A stretch of 64,000 nt of DNA from Trebouxia sp. TZW2008 (Eukaryota; Chlorophyta; Trebouxiophyceae; Trebouxiales; Trebouxiaceae): NCBI GenBank assembly GCA_002118135.1, contig BDIU01000173.1:1-64000 (forward strand), written 5' to 3'. The notes beneath the pieces are model-generated. The model was not told the DNA's origin. It worked only from the letters and a program-made list of their open reading frames with translations, and did no database searches. Below, piece by piece: positions 11,629 through 23,060 of the stretch (its first letter is position 1; every line of letters begins with the position of its first letter). Made by a program: the position numbers and the translations under genes.

Positions 11629-14287
11629 TCAGTCTTCCTCCATGGCTGTGGGGCCTGCCGCTACTGCTGAGGAATGGCCATTTTGCCTTTTACTGACACC
11701 AGTATCATTTTGAAGTTCAGAAGGAAGCTGCCCACTAGTCAATGCATTTTCAAGACGCTGCACTTCTTCCAGCGTCTGGGCATTAGCAATGGCCGCTTTG
11801 ATAGCTGTGATCTGCTCAGGTGAGGGGCCTTTCCGCACAACGGGCTCTGCTGCCTGCAGCAAGACTTGACCAAGTTAAGGGCTCATTTTCAGTGCAGTAT
11901 GTACATACATGACCAGGCAGATCGAAAACTCAGCTGGGGTAAGACATGGGCAGTCATGCTGCCTCTCACAGTGCAAGAATCAGCTACCCTGTGCTATGCA
12001 TCTGTACAAGGCTGACAAGTCGTATACATTGTGTCCTGCTGCGCGCCAAACCAGCAAAATTAAATGTGCTCAACATGCTCTTGCCTTGTCCTACATTGTG
12101 ACAATTTGGTCCAACAACACTCCCTGCCATCCTGGCAGGCATGATATTAAGCTGTAATCAGTCTCAAGGGCAGGACATGAAGCTCTTGTTGCACCTGTTG
12201 CTATGCCGCTACAGCAGCTGCTTCTGCCTGCGCTCTGCAGCAAACTCAAAGGGGAACAAAGGGGACCTTGCCCGTTTTTGCATACATGGGAACACATAAA
12301 AGGATATAGGAACAAGATGTGATCAGGTACCTGTTGCTGTGCTGCAGCAGTGGCTGCTTCCGCCTGCGCTAGCTCTTCATCAGGTTCAAAAGTGGTTGGC
12401 TTATCAGCACCAGCAGCAGCGGGCTGCTGCGTTTCGCCTATGACTCGCACCGCCTCCTCCCGCTCCTTTTGCTTGACTTTTCGAAAATCTAGCTGTTTCA
12501 ACTTTTTACATCTATGGATGACGTATAGCCTACACAGCATGATGCAGAGGGTTGCGATGTGTCATGCCATGAGCCTGTCACAGCGCAGCTGGTTGCAACT
12601 GCTTCATGTATGGCAGATAGCATATGGCAAATAGCGTACACAACACACCTGCATGCGAGTGTTTTGGCTGTGTCCTGCGCAGCTATCTATGATGGGCGTG
12701 TTTGAGTCAACAGAAGTAAACAGTCTTGCATGCACAAGATCTACAAATTAGACGTCCAGCATGCAAGGGTCTATCACGTGATGCATACAATTCTAGATGT
12801 GCCAAGACAGCATGCAGTCTGTTAATGCTGCCTCACAGTCGTGGCTGCAAATACAGAGGCTTGTCTGATTGGAATTTGTAGCGATGGGCACACCTGTAAT
12901 TTGGTTGTGTGGTGACTGGGTTGTCCAAAAGGCTGAGATGCTGGAGCTTTGGCAATGTGCTGAGGGGGTCTAGGTCCTGCATAGCACCAAGAGACAACAC
13001 TAGGCCCTACTTGCATTGACGTGACAGCTAGGCAAGTTGGATGCACATTAAGTCAGCAGCCCAGGCTGCCTCTGATCCCACAGGCTGTGCGCTTGACGCC
13101 TAGCAAAGTAGAAGGTTTGTCCTCTTGCTTGTGTTGTAGTACATATCAGCAGCAAAGAGCAGCTGCTAGCCTGGCATGATGTTGGCATATGGGATGCACA
13201 TGTGCCATCATGAGATCTGCATGAGATGGACTGCAGTGGCACAGACCTTGGTGAACAGGGTTTAGGTTGTGAGAACGTGCACAGCCTGTTGGGGGATTGG
13301 CTGTTTTGCACAGCTGATGCACAGCCATTCTTGGTTGCTTCGCCCAATCATGTTCACGTTTTACCAAAGATGTGCTTGGCACCAACGGACGAATGTGTCG
13401 AATGTATAGAGGGATGTCATGACATGCTGTGCAATCTGCTCAGATCCAGCGCCTCCCAAATGCTATCATGCGCTCAAAGAACACTGACATGCATGCTGGG
13501 CAGCTTCAGCAACTAGGCCAGCTGTGAACAGACACAGCAAAACAATTTGAATAAAATGTCAAGCAGGAACTGAACTTAAGAAGATGAAAACAAATTCTGA
13601 AGTTTGGTATTAAGTGATTGCAGCAAAGGTATGTGGGGAGAGTCATACCGCTAGGTTTGTGAGCCTGTTGCCACTGAGCACCAGCCAGTCCAAATTTGGG
13701 ATGGCATCTGTGTGACACATCTGAGCCATTTAGTCCCATGAAACTGCCAGCAGCACTTAGGGTGCTGCCAAGAGCTTACCCTCAAGGTTGCGAGCAATGC
13801 GAAGGACCCTGTTGTTGCTGAGCAGGAGCGTTTTGAGGCGGGGCAGTTTGGGAAAGCCCTCCAGCCTTGTGATGACATTGTCTGACATGTCTAGGCTGTC
13901 AAACTGGTTCTGCATTGGTGCATGGACATGTTGTTGACATTGGATGCTGCTGCTGTGTGCGTGATATGCGTGCAGCACACTGTACGCACAGTGAAGGGAC
14001 ATTGCAGTTCAACAAAACCAGCTTAGGCAAGAGAGTTTGGCGAAGGAATTACCTCAGTAGCTCCCAAGTTCTCAATGGCAGTCAGCTTATGCCCTGCACA
14101 TCAAGAAAGGCTTCCAGCAAGGTGCTTGTTGCATACTGTAGCATTTCTGCTTGAGGCTCTGACCTCTCAAATCTATTTCATAGTCTTTGACACAGCTCAT
14201 GTACTGAGGACTTCTCAGTATGAGCTCTGCTGTGAGGCGTCCCGCTAGCCTGGGCCCCAGGGCTCCAGCCCCTGCACGACCCTCCAT
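11629..14287 (-). CDS. U2 small nuclear ribonucleoprotein A' (LRR protein), seven exons
   Basis: U2A' binds U2 snRNP protein B'' and stem-loop IV of U2 snRNA, and acts in branch-site recognition. Exons, 5' to 3' on minus: 14287-14164, 14093-14053, 13909-13780, 13707-13649, 12976-12894, 12529-12331 and 11853-11629. The phases agree and give 286 residues, close to the 255 of the animal protein. Visible in order: LTAELILRSPQY, YEIDLRGHKLTAIENLGAT, the LRR block QFDSLDMSDNVITRLEGFPK, LPRLKTLLLSNNRVLRIA, IPNLDWLVLSGNRLTNLA, DLDPLSTLPKLQHLSLLDNP, and NYRLYVIHRCKKLKQLDFRK running into KVKQKEREEA. The C-terminal exon is less conserved, ends AMEED and has no obvious domain. The start was chosen because LTAELI begins within 20 residues of the family N-terminus. 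A decayed copy of the end of exon 6 sits in the last intron. Confidence 0.92.
12195..12240 (-). repeat. decayed copy of the end of U2A' exon 6
   Basis: On minus this reads GCGCAGGCAGAAGCAGCTGC and ends with a CAACAG|GTGCAA donor. It parallels the true exon 6 end at 12331-12371 (GCGCAGGCGGAAGCAGCC to CAACAG|GTACC). The copy has an in-frame TAG, so it is not a usable exon. It lies about 135 bp downstream of its source. Confidence 0.75.
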
Positions 14288-14653
14288 GCTGCTCCTCTGC
14301 GCCTGCCGACTTACTCAACACAGGTGAGCAGCGGATCACTTGACACAACAATCCTCCACGATCAGCTCCAGTGCTGTCGTTGAAAGGGCACCAGAGTATA
14401 CAGCGTATCAACCCAACTAGCAAAAGACACCGCTCAATGCTAACGGTCACGGTTGTGGTGGAGCAAGTCTGGGCTATTGCTGGGCGTTCTCGCCGCCCGA
14501 CCCTCAGATGCATGTTAGGGCAAAATGCAGCACTAAATAGCAGTTTTGTCAATTTCGTCACATCATCCTGGACAAATTCGCCGCGATGAGCGACATTCTA
14601 CAGCGACATGCAGCGCGCGTGGCAGCTGAATAACGAGAAATCCGGATGTAACA

Positions 14654-14923
14654 TCACTTGAAGCGTACCAGGAACCACGCAAAATCAGCTGCGTCTCCCG
14701 GACTCAATGGGTAGCCAGTGCTGGGCATCAACAACTGTACCCACGGCATGTCATGACCGACCGGCATTTCAGCATCGGCAAATTGCTTCGCGACTAAGGT
14801 TGCCCGGCGCACAACTGCAGCAGCATCATGCAAGTTCGTGGCAATGTCGTCGTCCTGTTCCTCGGAGGTTCGGTGGCTTGACAGTGTCAGCAGAAACATG
14901 GAATCCGCAAAACGTGCCAGGAC
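14654..14923 (-). CDS. hypothetical protein, C-terminal exon
   Basis: An open exon follows a CTGAG acceptor and encodes 89 residues ending FAWFLVRFK before a stop. It begins VLARFADSMFLLTLSSHRTS, continues DIATNLHDAAAVVRRATLVA (amphipathic helix character), then MPWVQLLMPSTGYPLSPGDA. A possible preceding exon ends near 15008 (LFGFVEVFK). It is divergent from, or overlaps the leader of, the plus gene starting at 15086. Family not recognised; it could be a small helical complex subunit. Confidence 0.4.
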   Translation of the reverse strand, partial: VLARFADSMFLLTLSSHRTSEEQDDDIATNLHDAAAVVRRATLVAKQFADAEMPVGHDMPWVQLLMPSTGYPLSPGDAADFAWFLVRFK

Positions 14924-15085
14924 CTCAGGTGCTCAGGTGCCAAGCTCAGCTGTGCTTGGTGCTTGTGCAAATTGTATGACCCATGCCTTTTGAGCTCCGG
15001 TTCAATGGTCCACCTTGAACACCTCAACAAAACCGAAAAGGTTTCTGAGTGAATGCTTACCACCGTTAACTTTCCTGATGCGTAG

Positions 15086-15980
15086 ATGACGCCCTCAAAG
15101 GATTTTTCAGCTGTTGAAACAGTCAGAGCGCAACTGGATGCTCTTCAAAATAACAATGACCCATGGTTTGTATGATTTCATTGCTGGCTGCATATGATCT
15201 CACCTTTGTGGTGCAGCACAATTGCATATGCTATGCGCTTGTGCAGATTGAGTGCTCAGGCAGCTTTGCTTTGTTTCTGCTATAGGCCAAATCACGGCCT
15301 GCTGACTATGTATGAGTTTGGAGAGACAATTGGGGGCCTTGACAGGTGTTTCTATTTTGGGCATGGGAAGGATCTGTATCACTTTGATCACTTCATGGGT
15401 GAGTGCTGGTCATGCTGCCAGGAACACAGTGTCTCTTCAAGCATAGTTGTCACCGTGAGCTCAACAATGCCAGAAACACAACTGTACCTTCTTGCCTGAG
15501 CAGAGTGTGCGTAGTGGCAATCAAGACGCAAACGCTGTCATTTGCAACCCTGTACATCTGCAGCAATCTCCGCCTGATCTTGAGTCTCATACATCATGAC
15601 AACTCCTGATGCGTCGGTTCTGATGAGTTTAGTGTGGCAATTGAGATGTAGGCCAGGGCTTGCTGCAATGGTAGCGTAGCACCTGTAGCAAGCATTGCAT
15701 AGGCTGATGATCAAGTCATGCTGTCCTACTGAGGCTGCTTACAAGCTACATTGGTGATGCAGGCCAATTCCAGAATGCATACCCAGAGTTGGTGAACCTG
15801 CAATCCTACAGCATTGAGGGCAGCAAATATGAAGAAGATGTGCACAAGGTGCTTGTAAAGGTCACATCCAGCATACACAAGTCTGACTCCCAGTTTGTGT
15901 TCATTTTGGCTGAAAAAGACATTGGCACTAAGAAAGGCTCGCTGATGACGCGCTGCCTCATTCGGCATCAGCCAAAATGA
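15086..15980 (+). CDS. DUF4864-like conserved protein of green organisms, three exons
   Basis: Exons 15086-15165, 15286-15398 and 15763-15980 join in phase to give 136 residues. It starts MTPSKDFSAVETVRAQLDAL, continues QNNNDPWPNHGLLTMYEFGE, then GGLDRCFYFGHGKDLYHFDH and FQNAYPELVNLQSYSIEG. It ends in a strand-rich part with QFVFILAEKDIGTKKGS and TRCLIRHQPK. The layout of a helical VRAQLDAL opening, a P(W/R)PNHG turn, FG..DL..F, and a final strand with a GSxxTR-type motif resembles short plant and algal proteins assigned to DUF4864. That assignment is from memory of the family pattern. Function unknown. The start is the first ATG after an in-frame TAG. Confidence 0.6.
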
Positions 15981-16077
15981 GTGACAAGGGGACCCCATCA
16001 CCGAACCTTGCAGGGGTATACTGAAGTCAAGCTATGTGGGTCATGTGTACAAAGGAGACAGTGAGCATTAGGGCAAG

Positions 16078-16504
16078 ATGGAGAGGAAGAGTGCAGCTGG
16101 CAGCATTTCCTGGCAGCCCATGCCTGTTCCCTACTGCAACTTCCTTGACTTCAATATTGGGACTGATGCCAGGTGCATCAGCACTCTCGCTGTCACTGAG
16201 CCCTTTCCAGCCCAGCTTGAGTTTTGTGTTACATCTTTCTGGCAGATTGTGCAGAGCATTGCATCTGCTGCATGCCCTCAGAAATGTATATGCCATCTAT
16301 GTCGACAGATGCAGCAGCCAACATCGTGCATGCATTGTTGTTTTGACAGGTTTGTTTCAGCACAAAATGTTGCTCTATTCACATTACTTGTGAGAGCTTT
16401 CTGCGTTACAAACCTGACGTGAATGTTTTGCATCTTGTCTCAACAGCCAGGACCCATTCGACATTGATACTTTTGAGCAGCATCTGCTGCAGGCAATGCA
16501 TTAA
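16078..16504 (+). CDS. small hypothetical protein, three exons, 98 residues
   Basis: Exons 16078-16172, 16246-16389 and 16447-16504 join with matching phases (2, 2). They give MERKSAAGSISWQPMPVPYC, then NFLDFNIGTDARLCRALHLL, HALRNVYAIYVDRCSSQHRA, a hydrophobic stretch LFQHKMLLYSHY and the ending DPFDIDTFEQHLLQAMH. The tight phase agreement and lack of stops support a real gene. I do not recognise the family. It lies 98 bp after the DUF4864-like stop on the same strand, so an alternative is a shared transcript. Introns are only 57-73 bp. Confidence 0.5.
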
Positions 16505-16527
16505 CGGCCACAGGAAACAACAATCAG

Positions 16528-16765
16528 TTACTGTAGCCTTGTTTGAAAAGCAATGACATCGCGCAGGAAGTGTGTTTTGTGCATGAACCCCTCAAATTCA
16601 GCAAGCATGTCCGGGTACGACGGTACAAGTGACGAGCCAACATTGGCACTCTGATCCTGCACTGCGGCATGAACATGAGATGCAACACACTGAAATTCTA
16701 ACCTGCACAGATTCATCGCGATCAACACGAAACTGATTGTGGCTAAGAATGCAGCGATACACCAC
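16528..16765 (-). CDS. two short exons of an unidentified minus-strand protein
   Basis: Exon 16703-16765 (VVYRCILSHNQFRVDRDESV) and exon 16528-16656 (NVGSSLVPSYPDMLAEFEGF, then MHKTHFLRDVIAFQTRLQ and a stop) are in phase 0 with acceptor TAG/CAG and GT donor. No ATG is found before the CWC16 stop codon 89 bp upstream. They are either the end of a transcript reading through from the splicing-factor gene or a separate gene with an unresolved start. Not recognised. Confidence 0.35.
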
Positions 16766-16853
16766 CTATGGTACAAACACGGAATACAGCACAAATTCAC
16801 TAACTCAAGCAGGCAGCTACTCGATGGCACAAATTTTGCTACGTTCGTAAGTA

Positions 16854-18287
16854 CTACGTTCGCTGAATGGTAACAGGCAATTCCTTATGACGTGCCGCTG
16901 CTACTGCAGCAGAAGAAAATATGGAAGACGCAGCTACACTTTTCCTTTTCTTCTGCCAATTCTTTGTGAAAGCTGCTGAATCGCCAAAGCGCACAAGACT
17001 AGCAGCTGCAGCATCATCTGTGGAATCTGGCAACAATGCAACCGCTTGATGTAGCCCAAGCGCTTTGCGCCGTTGTTCTCTCTGTTTGTCGTCCTTCTTG
17101 ACACCCCTGCACAAAAGCAAGACCAGGTTAGCCTCTACTGCAGTGTTGCAAACTCCTCTGCATAAGGCTACAGAACTTGTAGTGCGTATGCACTTCTGCA
17201 AGCAATTTCATGCACTTTTGCAAGAGGCTTCTTTGCCTTTCTGCAAACAATGGTCAGCATGAGAAGCATGAGATAGCATTGACTTTGTCTGCCCTGTAGA
17301 CTTGTTCTGGTCAGACTTGGTGTAGATGCTTACCTCAAGTTCTTGCGAAGAAGCTTGTTCATTGCATAGTCGTTCTTGTACTTTGCGGTGCTAACATCTC
17401 GCAAGTCCAGCAAGCGCTCATTCTGCAGCTTCTTCCTGGCCATGACCTCTGTGTTGTGTTCTAATTTGGACAATGGGTCATCAAGCTTGTCTTTGTCATG
17501 CTGATCCATCAGTTCCATGACTTCAGCATCTGCTGCTGTGTACTCTTCCACCTGTGAAGCACCAAGTGGGTTCATCTGTTCCATTTTGACATGAGGATTG
17601 AAGCTCAGACATAGTGTCAAACTCATGTGCGACATGATGGGTAGCCTTGCAGTACATATCTGGCATGCATGCTACACTTGGCTGTTTCTGCCAGGCAGTA
17701 GGCAAGGATTGATCACTCTGAGGCCAGGGTGCATGCTGATAGTGAAAACCAACAGATTATGCAGGAGTTGTCTATCGCAGCGTTGCAGCAGTAAGGTCGC
17801 GCGCTGCTTACCTTTCTTTTGCCGCCAGAAACCACACTGTATTGCGCATTCTTGGGATCTGTCTGGACTTCAATCCGTTGCTGACAGCAAGGGGCAGTCA
17901 TTGTGAAGGACCAAATTTTGGTGCTGTGATATTTGCCAATCTCCTGCTTCTCAGCGTTGAAGCGCACACCCTTGCCCATGAGATGTCCACAGCCATCACA
18001 CCACACGTTGAAGGGCATCTCAAACCTGCAAGTAGAGATGACGTGTCAGTGTGACAGTCACACTCTCAGGACACATCTGATGCGGCAGTCACCTCTAGAT
18101 AGGGAGCCTGGCGCTGAGGCTGTAGGCTTGCAGACGCTCACCTGATGACCAAGATGCCCTGGTCTATCTTCTTGGCCCTTTCTCGCAAGGGATGTTGACC
18201 CTGCTGTTTGTTCATGCTGCCCTTCTTGGGATCCCATTCCGGCGGAAAGTAGAAATTGTCTGCTCTTGCAGCTGCTAGAGTGCTCAT
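16854..18287 (-). CDS. CWC16/YJU2B (CCDC130)-type splicing factor, four exons
   Basis: Spliceosome-associated protein of the Yju2/CWC16 family. Exons 18287-18142, 18025-17812, 17551-17334 and 17106-16854 are all phase-compatible and give 276 residues. It shows FYFPPEWDPKKGSMNK, then QHPLRERAKKIDQGILVIRF. The zinc-binding part has EMPFNVWCDGCGHLMGKGVR, then FNAEKQEIGKYHST, a CC pair in TAPCCQQRIEVQTDPKN, and the linker YSVVSGGKRKVEEY. A helical KLEHNTEVMARKK segment and a basic C-terminus (KNWQKKRKSVAAS) follow. The CDGC and C-C pairs correspond to the family zinc site, though the second pair is adjacent (CC) rather than CxxC, which is unusual. IWCDGC-type sequence places it with CCDC130 rather than CCDC94/YJU2. 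Confidence 0.9.
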
Positions 18288-19108
18288 GGTGGCAGAATAT
18301 CACTGATAGAAAGGTCTGCTTAGATCAGCAGGCTTGCGAGCAAGGACTCAGACCAACTGATTTCTGTGATCTGGCGCAAACGAACGCAGCTACGTAGTTA
18401 GCAGCTGCAGTACTTCACGGAACTATGCAACATGTCTTGCCTTGGCCACGAGACTGGCGACAGAGGCGCTAGCAAGAACATGGAAGTATAGCCATCCGCC
18501 GCTGGGCAGTCACGCAGCGACTCTCGAGCTGTAGCCAGAATTGTGTCGCTTTCAGCGGCGTAGCCACATTTACCAGCGCGAATCTGATGGCCGCGCAACA
18601 CTTGTCGCGCACTTAGTGTGATGGCACCTTTGTTTGAGAAGCAGAAGAAGAAGATCCCAGAAGAGTGTGCGTTAATTCTTCGTTCGTCGTTCTCAATTCC
18701 TAAGAGCCAATACACATCTAGACACAGGACTTCACAGGTTGATGATTTTGAGAAATGTCACTCTAAATTTAGAAGCATGAGCCCCAGGCATTACGGCTGC
18801 CTCTCCAGCGGGATATACATTCAAGACGACCAGCAACGACTTAGGAACAAAGGATTGCAACCTTGAACACATTTGTTCCAATTGTATCATCATGTCTACC
18901 AATTGACATGTTGTGAACAAGTGCACAGAGCAGCCGATATGACACAGGGATGATAAGGACATTCTATTCTCTATAACGAAGTAGAGTCTATGCGCAAGAA
19001 GGTCGTATGAAAATCACACGAGTGGCGTTGGTTGCAGAGCCTGTATGCCGGTTTGTAACACCTAAAGGGCGTTAAAACCTAGGACTGGTATTGTGACGCA
19101 TGCAGCAG
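18288..19108. other. intergenic, no recognised gene
   Basis: Upstream of the splicing-factor start and downstream of the next minus gene's stop. A plus-strand ATG at 18621 opens MAPLFEKQKKKIPEE, but no continuation exon was found. Confidence 0.4.
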
Positions 19109-22100
19109 TTACACGTTCCTGTCCTCATCGTTTGTCCAGGAATTGACAGCAAAGTCATCAAGATCGGCCAGTAACTCATTTCCTGCATCTGGCTGCATTG
19201 CAGCTATCAACTCATATCCCCTCTGATACCCAGGCATATGTCCCGCTTCAAATGAAGCTCCCCTGGCATTGTTTCTAGGCTCTGGTGTATCTTCTCGGTG
19301 ACGTTTGCGAGATGGATTTTCCAGACTGGGAGGGATCTTCATGATGCCATTTGCATCATTCTCCCCAGCATCATCTGTAATGCTGGCAACAACATTCTTG
19401 ACAAAGTCCCTCACGTCCATGCCATGCAGAAACTGCATCACAACGTTGTTGCCTGCAAACCATTTAACATCATTTCCACCAGCCACTAGATACCATTGCA
19501 ACATCTGCTTTGCAATTTGGATAAATTGCTCGATACATTTGAATGTGGGGAGGACAGATCATGTAAGTAACGGATGCTTTGTTTGAAAATACATAAGACG
19601 ACATCAGAAAGATTGAGTCTTGCATGCCAATCTTGGTTTAATGTTCTGAAGTCGGGCTGTCTCTTGCACAGTGGTATAGTGAAAAGGTACTCATCCTTCT
19701 GCCATTACTCTGAGAAGCCAAACCTGCTGGCGAGCTCCCAGTCCTAAAGAAAGCAGCGCCTCCGACCTGCATGTCGGTGATGATCTGCACAAATGGGAAC
19801 ATGCTGCAACCTGCCCACAAGTAAAACTCCACCTCAGCCTGTCTCAGGCCTTTGGGAGTCAGCCCCCTCTTCATCTCTATGCCCATGAAGACTCCTAGTT
19901 CGAGCTCACTGCAAGCAGCATTTGCAAGGTCTTTCTGCTTGACACCTTTGATGACTGTTCGTTTTTAGGGGCCACTGCAAAACACTTTGAAATGATGAGT
20001 GTGACATCAATACTTGAAGGTGCAATTGTTTACGCAAGGTTTTTGGTATCAAATCCTCTGCGTCATGCCAGGTGTGCGACAGTGTTTGCGACTTGAAATG
20101 TCATGTGCCAAAGCATGCGTATAGGTTTGCTGACAGATGCTGTATAGATGATAACATAGCTTGCCTCATGTATTGGCGCAATGCCAAGACTACATCATTG
20201 CTTCCAGATATGGGAAACTTCAAAAGAGTGTCTGCTTCGCGCAGGACATGACCTCTGGCATCCCTGAACTTCAGGCCCCTCCCAACCTGAGCCCAAGTCT
20301 TGATTGTCCTAAGATAGTCTGTTGCCTTCTCCGCCTCGTATCTCCCATCCCTGAAGTGCACTGTGAGCTGCTTACGGGCTGACACTAGAATTGAGGTGAC
20401 ATGTGAATGGATAAGCATGCAACAATGCAAGCAGCTACCGCAAGAAGCGAGTGGGTCTGCATCTCACAAGTTTCATTGTCATTGGATGCAGTGCATTCTG
20501 AGATTGAATGAAACACGCAATCATCATTGACAACTTGACTTGCCTCCAATCAGAGTCAACGTCTGAGGGCTTGTCATGTAGCTGACTCATTTCAAAAATG
20601 CTACCATTGCATGAATGTACTTACCAGAGTTCTTCTTCTTTCACGAAAGCATTGCTTTCAGCATCCTTCACTTGAAGAATCGTTCTGAATGCCTTTCTCA
20701 CATGACATAGATCATCCCTGTTCATCTGTGATGCGCATCTGGTCTGGGACAGCTTTTCCAAGCAAGCCTTGTGGATGGGCTCCAATGCCTCCATGACTTG
20801 CTTGATATTGTCTGAGCTTGCTGCCGCGAATGTGCAGAGATGTTGTGCAACAATGCATTTGACCAAGTCATCGTGACTATCAACCTCTGACAAGCTCCAA
20901 TCACTGCCAGCACTGTGATTGGATAGTGGTGTAATTAGGCAAATCAAAGCTGCACCCCTCAGCTCCTACGTGTGAAAGGGGTTTGACAAAGAGACTGACA
21001 GTACTAATGAACCTTTGCAGCAGGGTACGCTTGTCTGCAATTGGCTGCATGGTCAACATGCATTGGCAGCATGCCATGCAGCACGGACAGAACAACAAAA
21101 TACACATGCAACACAAGTGAGCGCCGATAGAGTGGCAAAGACCAGCCAGACAGCATAGTCGTCTGCGAGAACCTGCAACCATGAAACACTGCCAGAACAA
21201 CAAAGTGTTGTGCAGATGCAACACAAGTGAATAGCTACATCATTCAGCAGAGCTGAATCAATGACTTAGCAAAGTGGCTCTAGTTCAGCTAGTATAGCAT
21301 TGGCAAACATTTGCAGGTACACGCATGCAGACTGGGTCTCAAGCAATCTCCGCAAACCTCTCTACGTACCTGCTGATTTCGAAATGCACAGAGCTATTGC
21401 AACAGGAATTGATGTTGACTGCTGTTAACACAAGAAGACAGCAACATACCTGCATTCTGTGGGCAGACAATCTTGATGCGTAGCGGGTCTTCCTCAGGTC
21501 CTGGGAGATCATCAGAGTCGTCCCACCTGAGCCACAGCTGACCATCCCAGAAATACAGCTTCCCACTGTTGGGCACATCACTTATGTTCATGACTTGTTG
21601 TCTTAGATCATCCTTTGACTGCCATGTGGCTCTGAAGCCGGGTGCTCCAGCGGCATCTGATGCATTTACAACCCCATACTGCACCCGTCTTCTAGCCATG
21701 CCAGTCTTCTTGTTTAACCAGCAATCATTATCAGCCTTCAGCAACATGAGGACCTAAGGTTGAGGCGTCTTCAGAAGGCAAACAGGATTTGAGTACCCAA
21801 TTTAGCAAGTGTTTGGTGCTTGCATTAGTGCACTATCAAGCCCTTGCATGCTAAGGTCATTGTGCTGATTGCTTGCAACACACAATGCACTGCAGAATGG
21901 TGCTCAACATCTCTATGTAGTAATTATTGGGTCATGGTGAACGTAATAAGGCATCCTTGCACAGCTGCTGCCTACTGCTGCTGAGGCTTGCCATGCGCTA
22001 TCAACAGTATGCCAGGTAGACAGCTTGCAGCTTGCGCACTAAACACCGGGTAAGAAAAACACACCTCTCAAGAGATGTGTTGACCAAGAATCAGCACTCG

Positions 22101-22495
22101 AGACGCGAATGGCCTTACTGGAAGGCCACGTTCTCTGCAATCAGCATAACAAAGTCCTGCCACAAGTGATCGCAAGTGTTTCATCAGGTAGACCGTTCAG
22201 CAAGCACTCCGGCTGAAGCATCTGTGACTTTGAACAAACTCAGAGACAGGGAAGATACTAGATGCAGCCACCTCAGTACAGATGGCAGCAGCATGGCAAT
22301 ACTGCATAAGCAACATGGTGTTCACAACTTACGGACCGTGAAGTTCTGATCTGTTACGCAGTGCTCGCCCACCACAAGCAAGCTTGCTTGAGCGCGCTCC
22401 AACGTTTGCTGTGTCAAGTCACCCCTAAGGTCCTGCCACAGAAGAGGCTTAAGTGTCACTGTCTGTGAGAGAAGGTGCAAGAGACTGCACCACAT
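19109..22495 (-). CDS. unidentified multi-exon protein with nuclear-localisation-like sequence
   Basis: A chain of exon-like segments on minus. About 22495-22337 reads MWCSLLHLLSQTVTLKPLLW, then DLRGDLTQQTLERAQASLLV. About 21755-21455 has KADNDCWLNKKTGMARRRVQ and SGKLYFWDGQLWLRWDDSDD. About 20915-20625 has SLSEVDSHDDLVKCIVAQHL. About 20390-20160 has KQLTVHFRDGRYEAEKATDY. About 19910-19690 has GVFMGIEMKRGLTPKGLRQA. The last, about 19480-19109, has FLHGMDVRDFVKNVVASITD, then NPSRKRHREDTPEP, and ends NDEDRNV. The RKRHRED stretch looks like a nuclear localisation signal. The GIEMKRG segment, with its acidic-x-Lys core, loosely recalls PD-(D/E)xK nuclease or Crinkler-type proteins, but this is weak. 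Exon borders are approximate. Confidence 0.45.
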
Positions 22496-23060
22496 ACTTC
22501 ACCATCGCGACAGGGCTGCTCGCTAGTCCAGCGAGGTTCACGACTATACTGCACAAAAGCTTGAAGCACACCAGCACTACGCCGGCGACCAAGCTGTCAG
22601 TCAGCAGCCTGTCGCACCTGGTACTAGCACACGGGACTGCAGAAGCACAGTAGGCCGCAGGCACAGTCGGTCAACTAATTTGATAGCAGATCTATTGAAG
22701 CGCTGTCGAGAGGCAAAAACAGGATGACACAGAGCAGGACCGCTGAACAAACGAAGCTTTTGAATGTTGAACGTCGAAACTATAATATCAACTGCCGTGC
22801 GCGCGTTACGACCGTAACACGTTTCGTTACCGTACACGTAACCGTAGAGCGGCTCCTCTCTCTCATAAACGCACGTGGGGATGACTAGCTTCACGAGCCG
22901 AAGTGTTGGCAGAAAGCAAAGAAAAGCACCACGACACGATGCGTGATGCATGAAAAGGGCGACTGCTGAGCTGCTGCGAGCAAGCTTGACGTTGACAGCG
23001 CGATGCCCTTGATGATTGAATCAGTATTACGGCAATTCCTTTGAATCCGCGCAGGCTGAC

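Noticed and set aside
18621..18866. Plus-strand ESCRT-like start (MAPLFEKQKKKIPEE)
   Set aside because: Only a short charged N-terminus; no following exon with family motifs was found before 19.1 kb.
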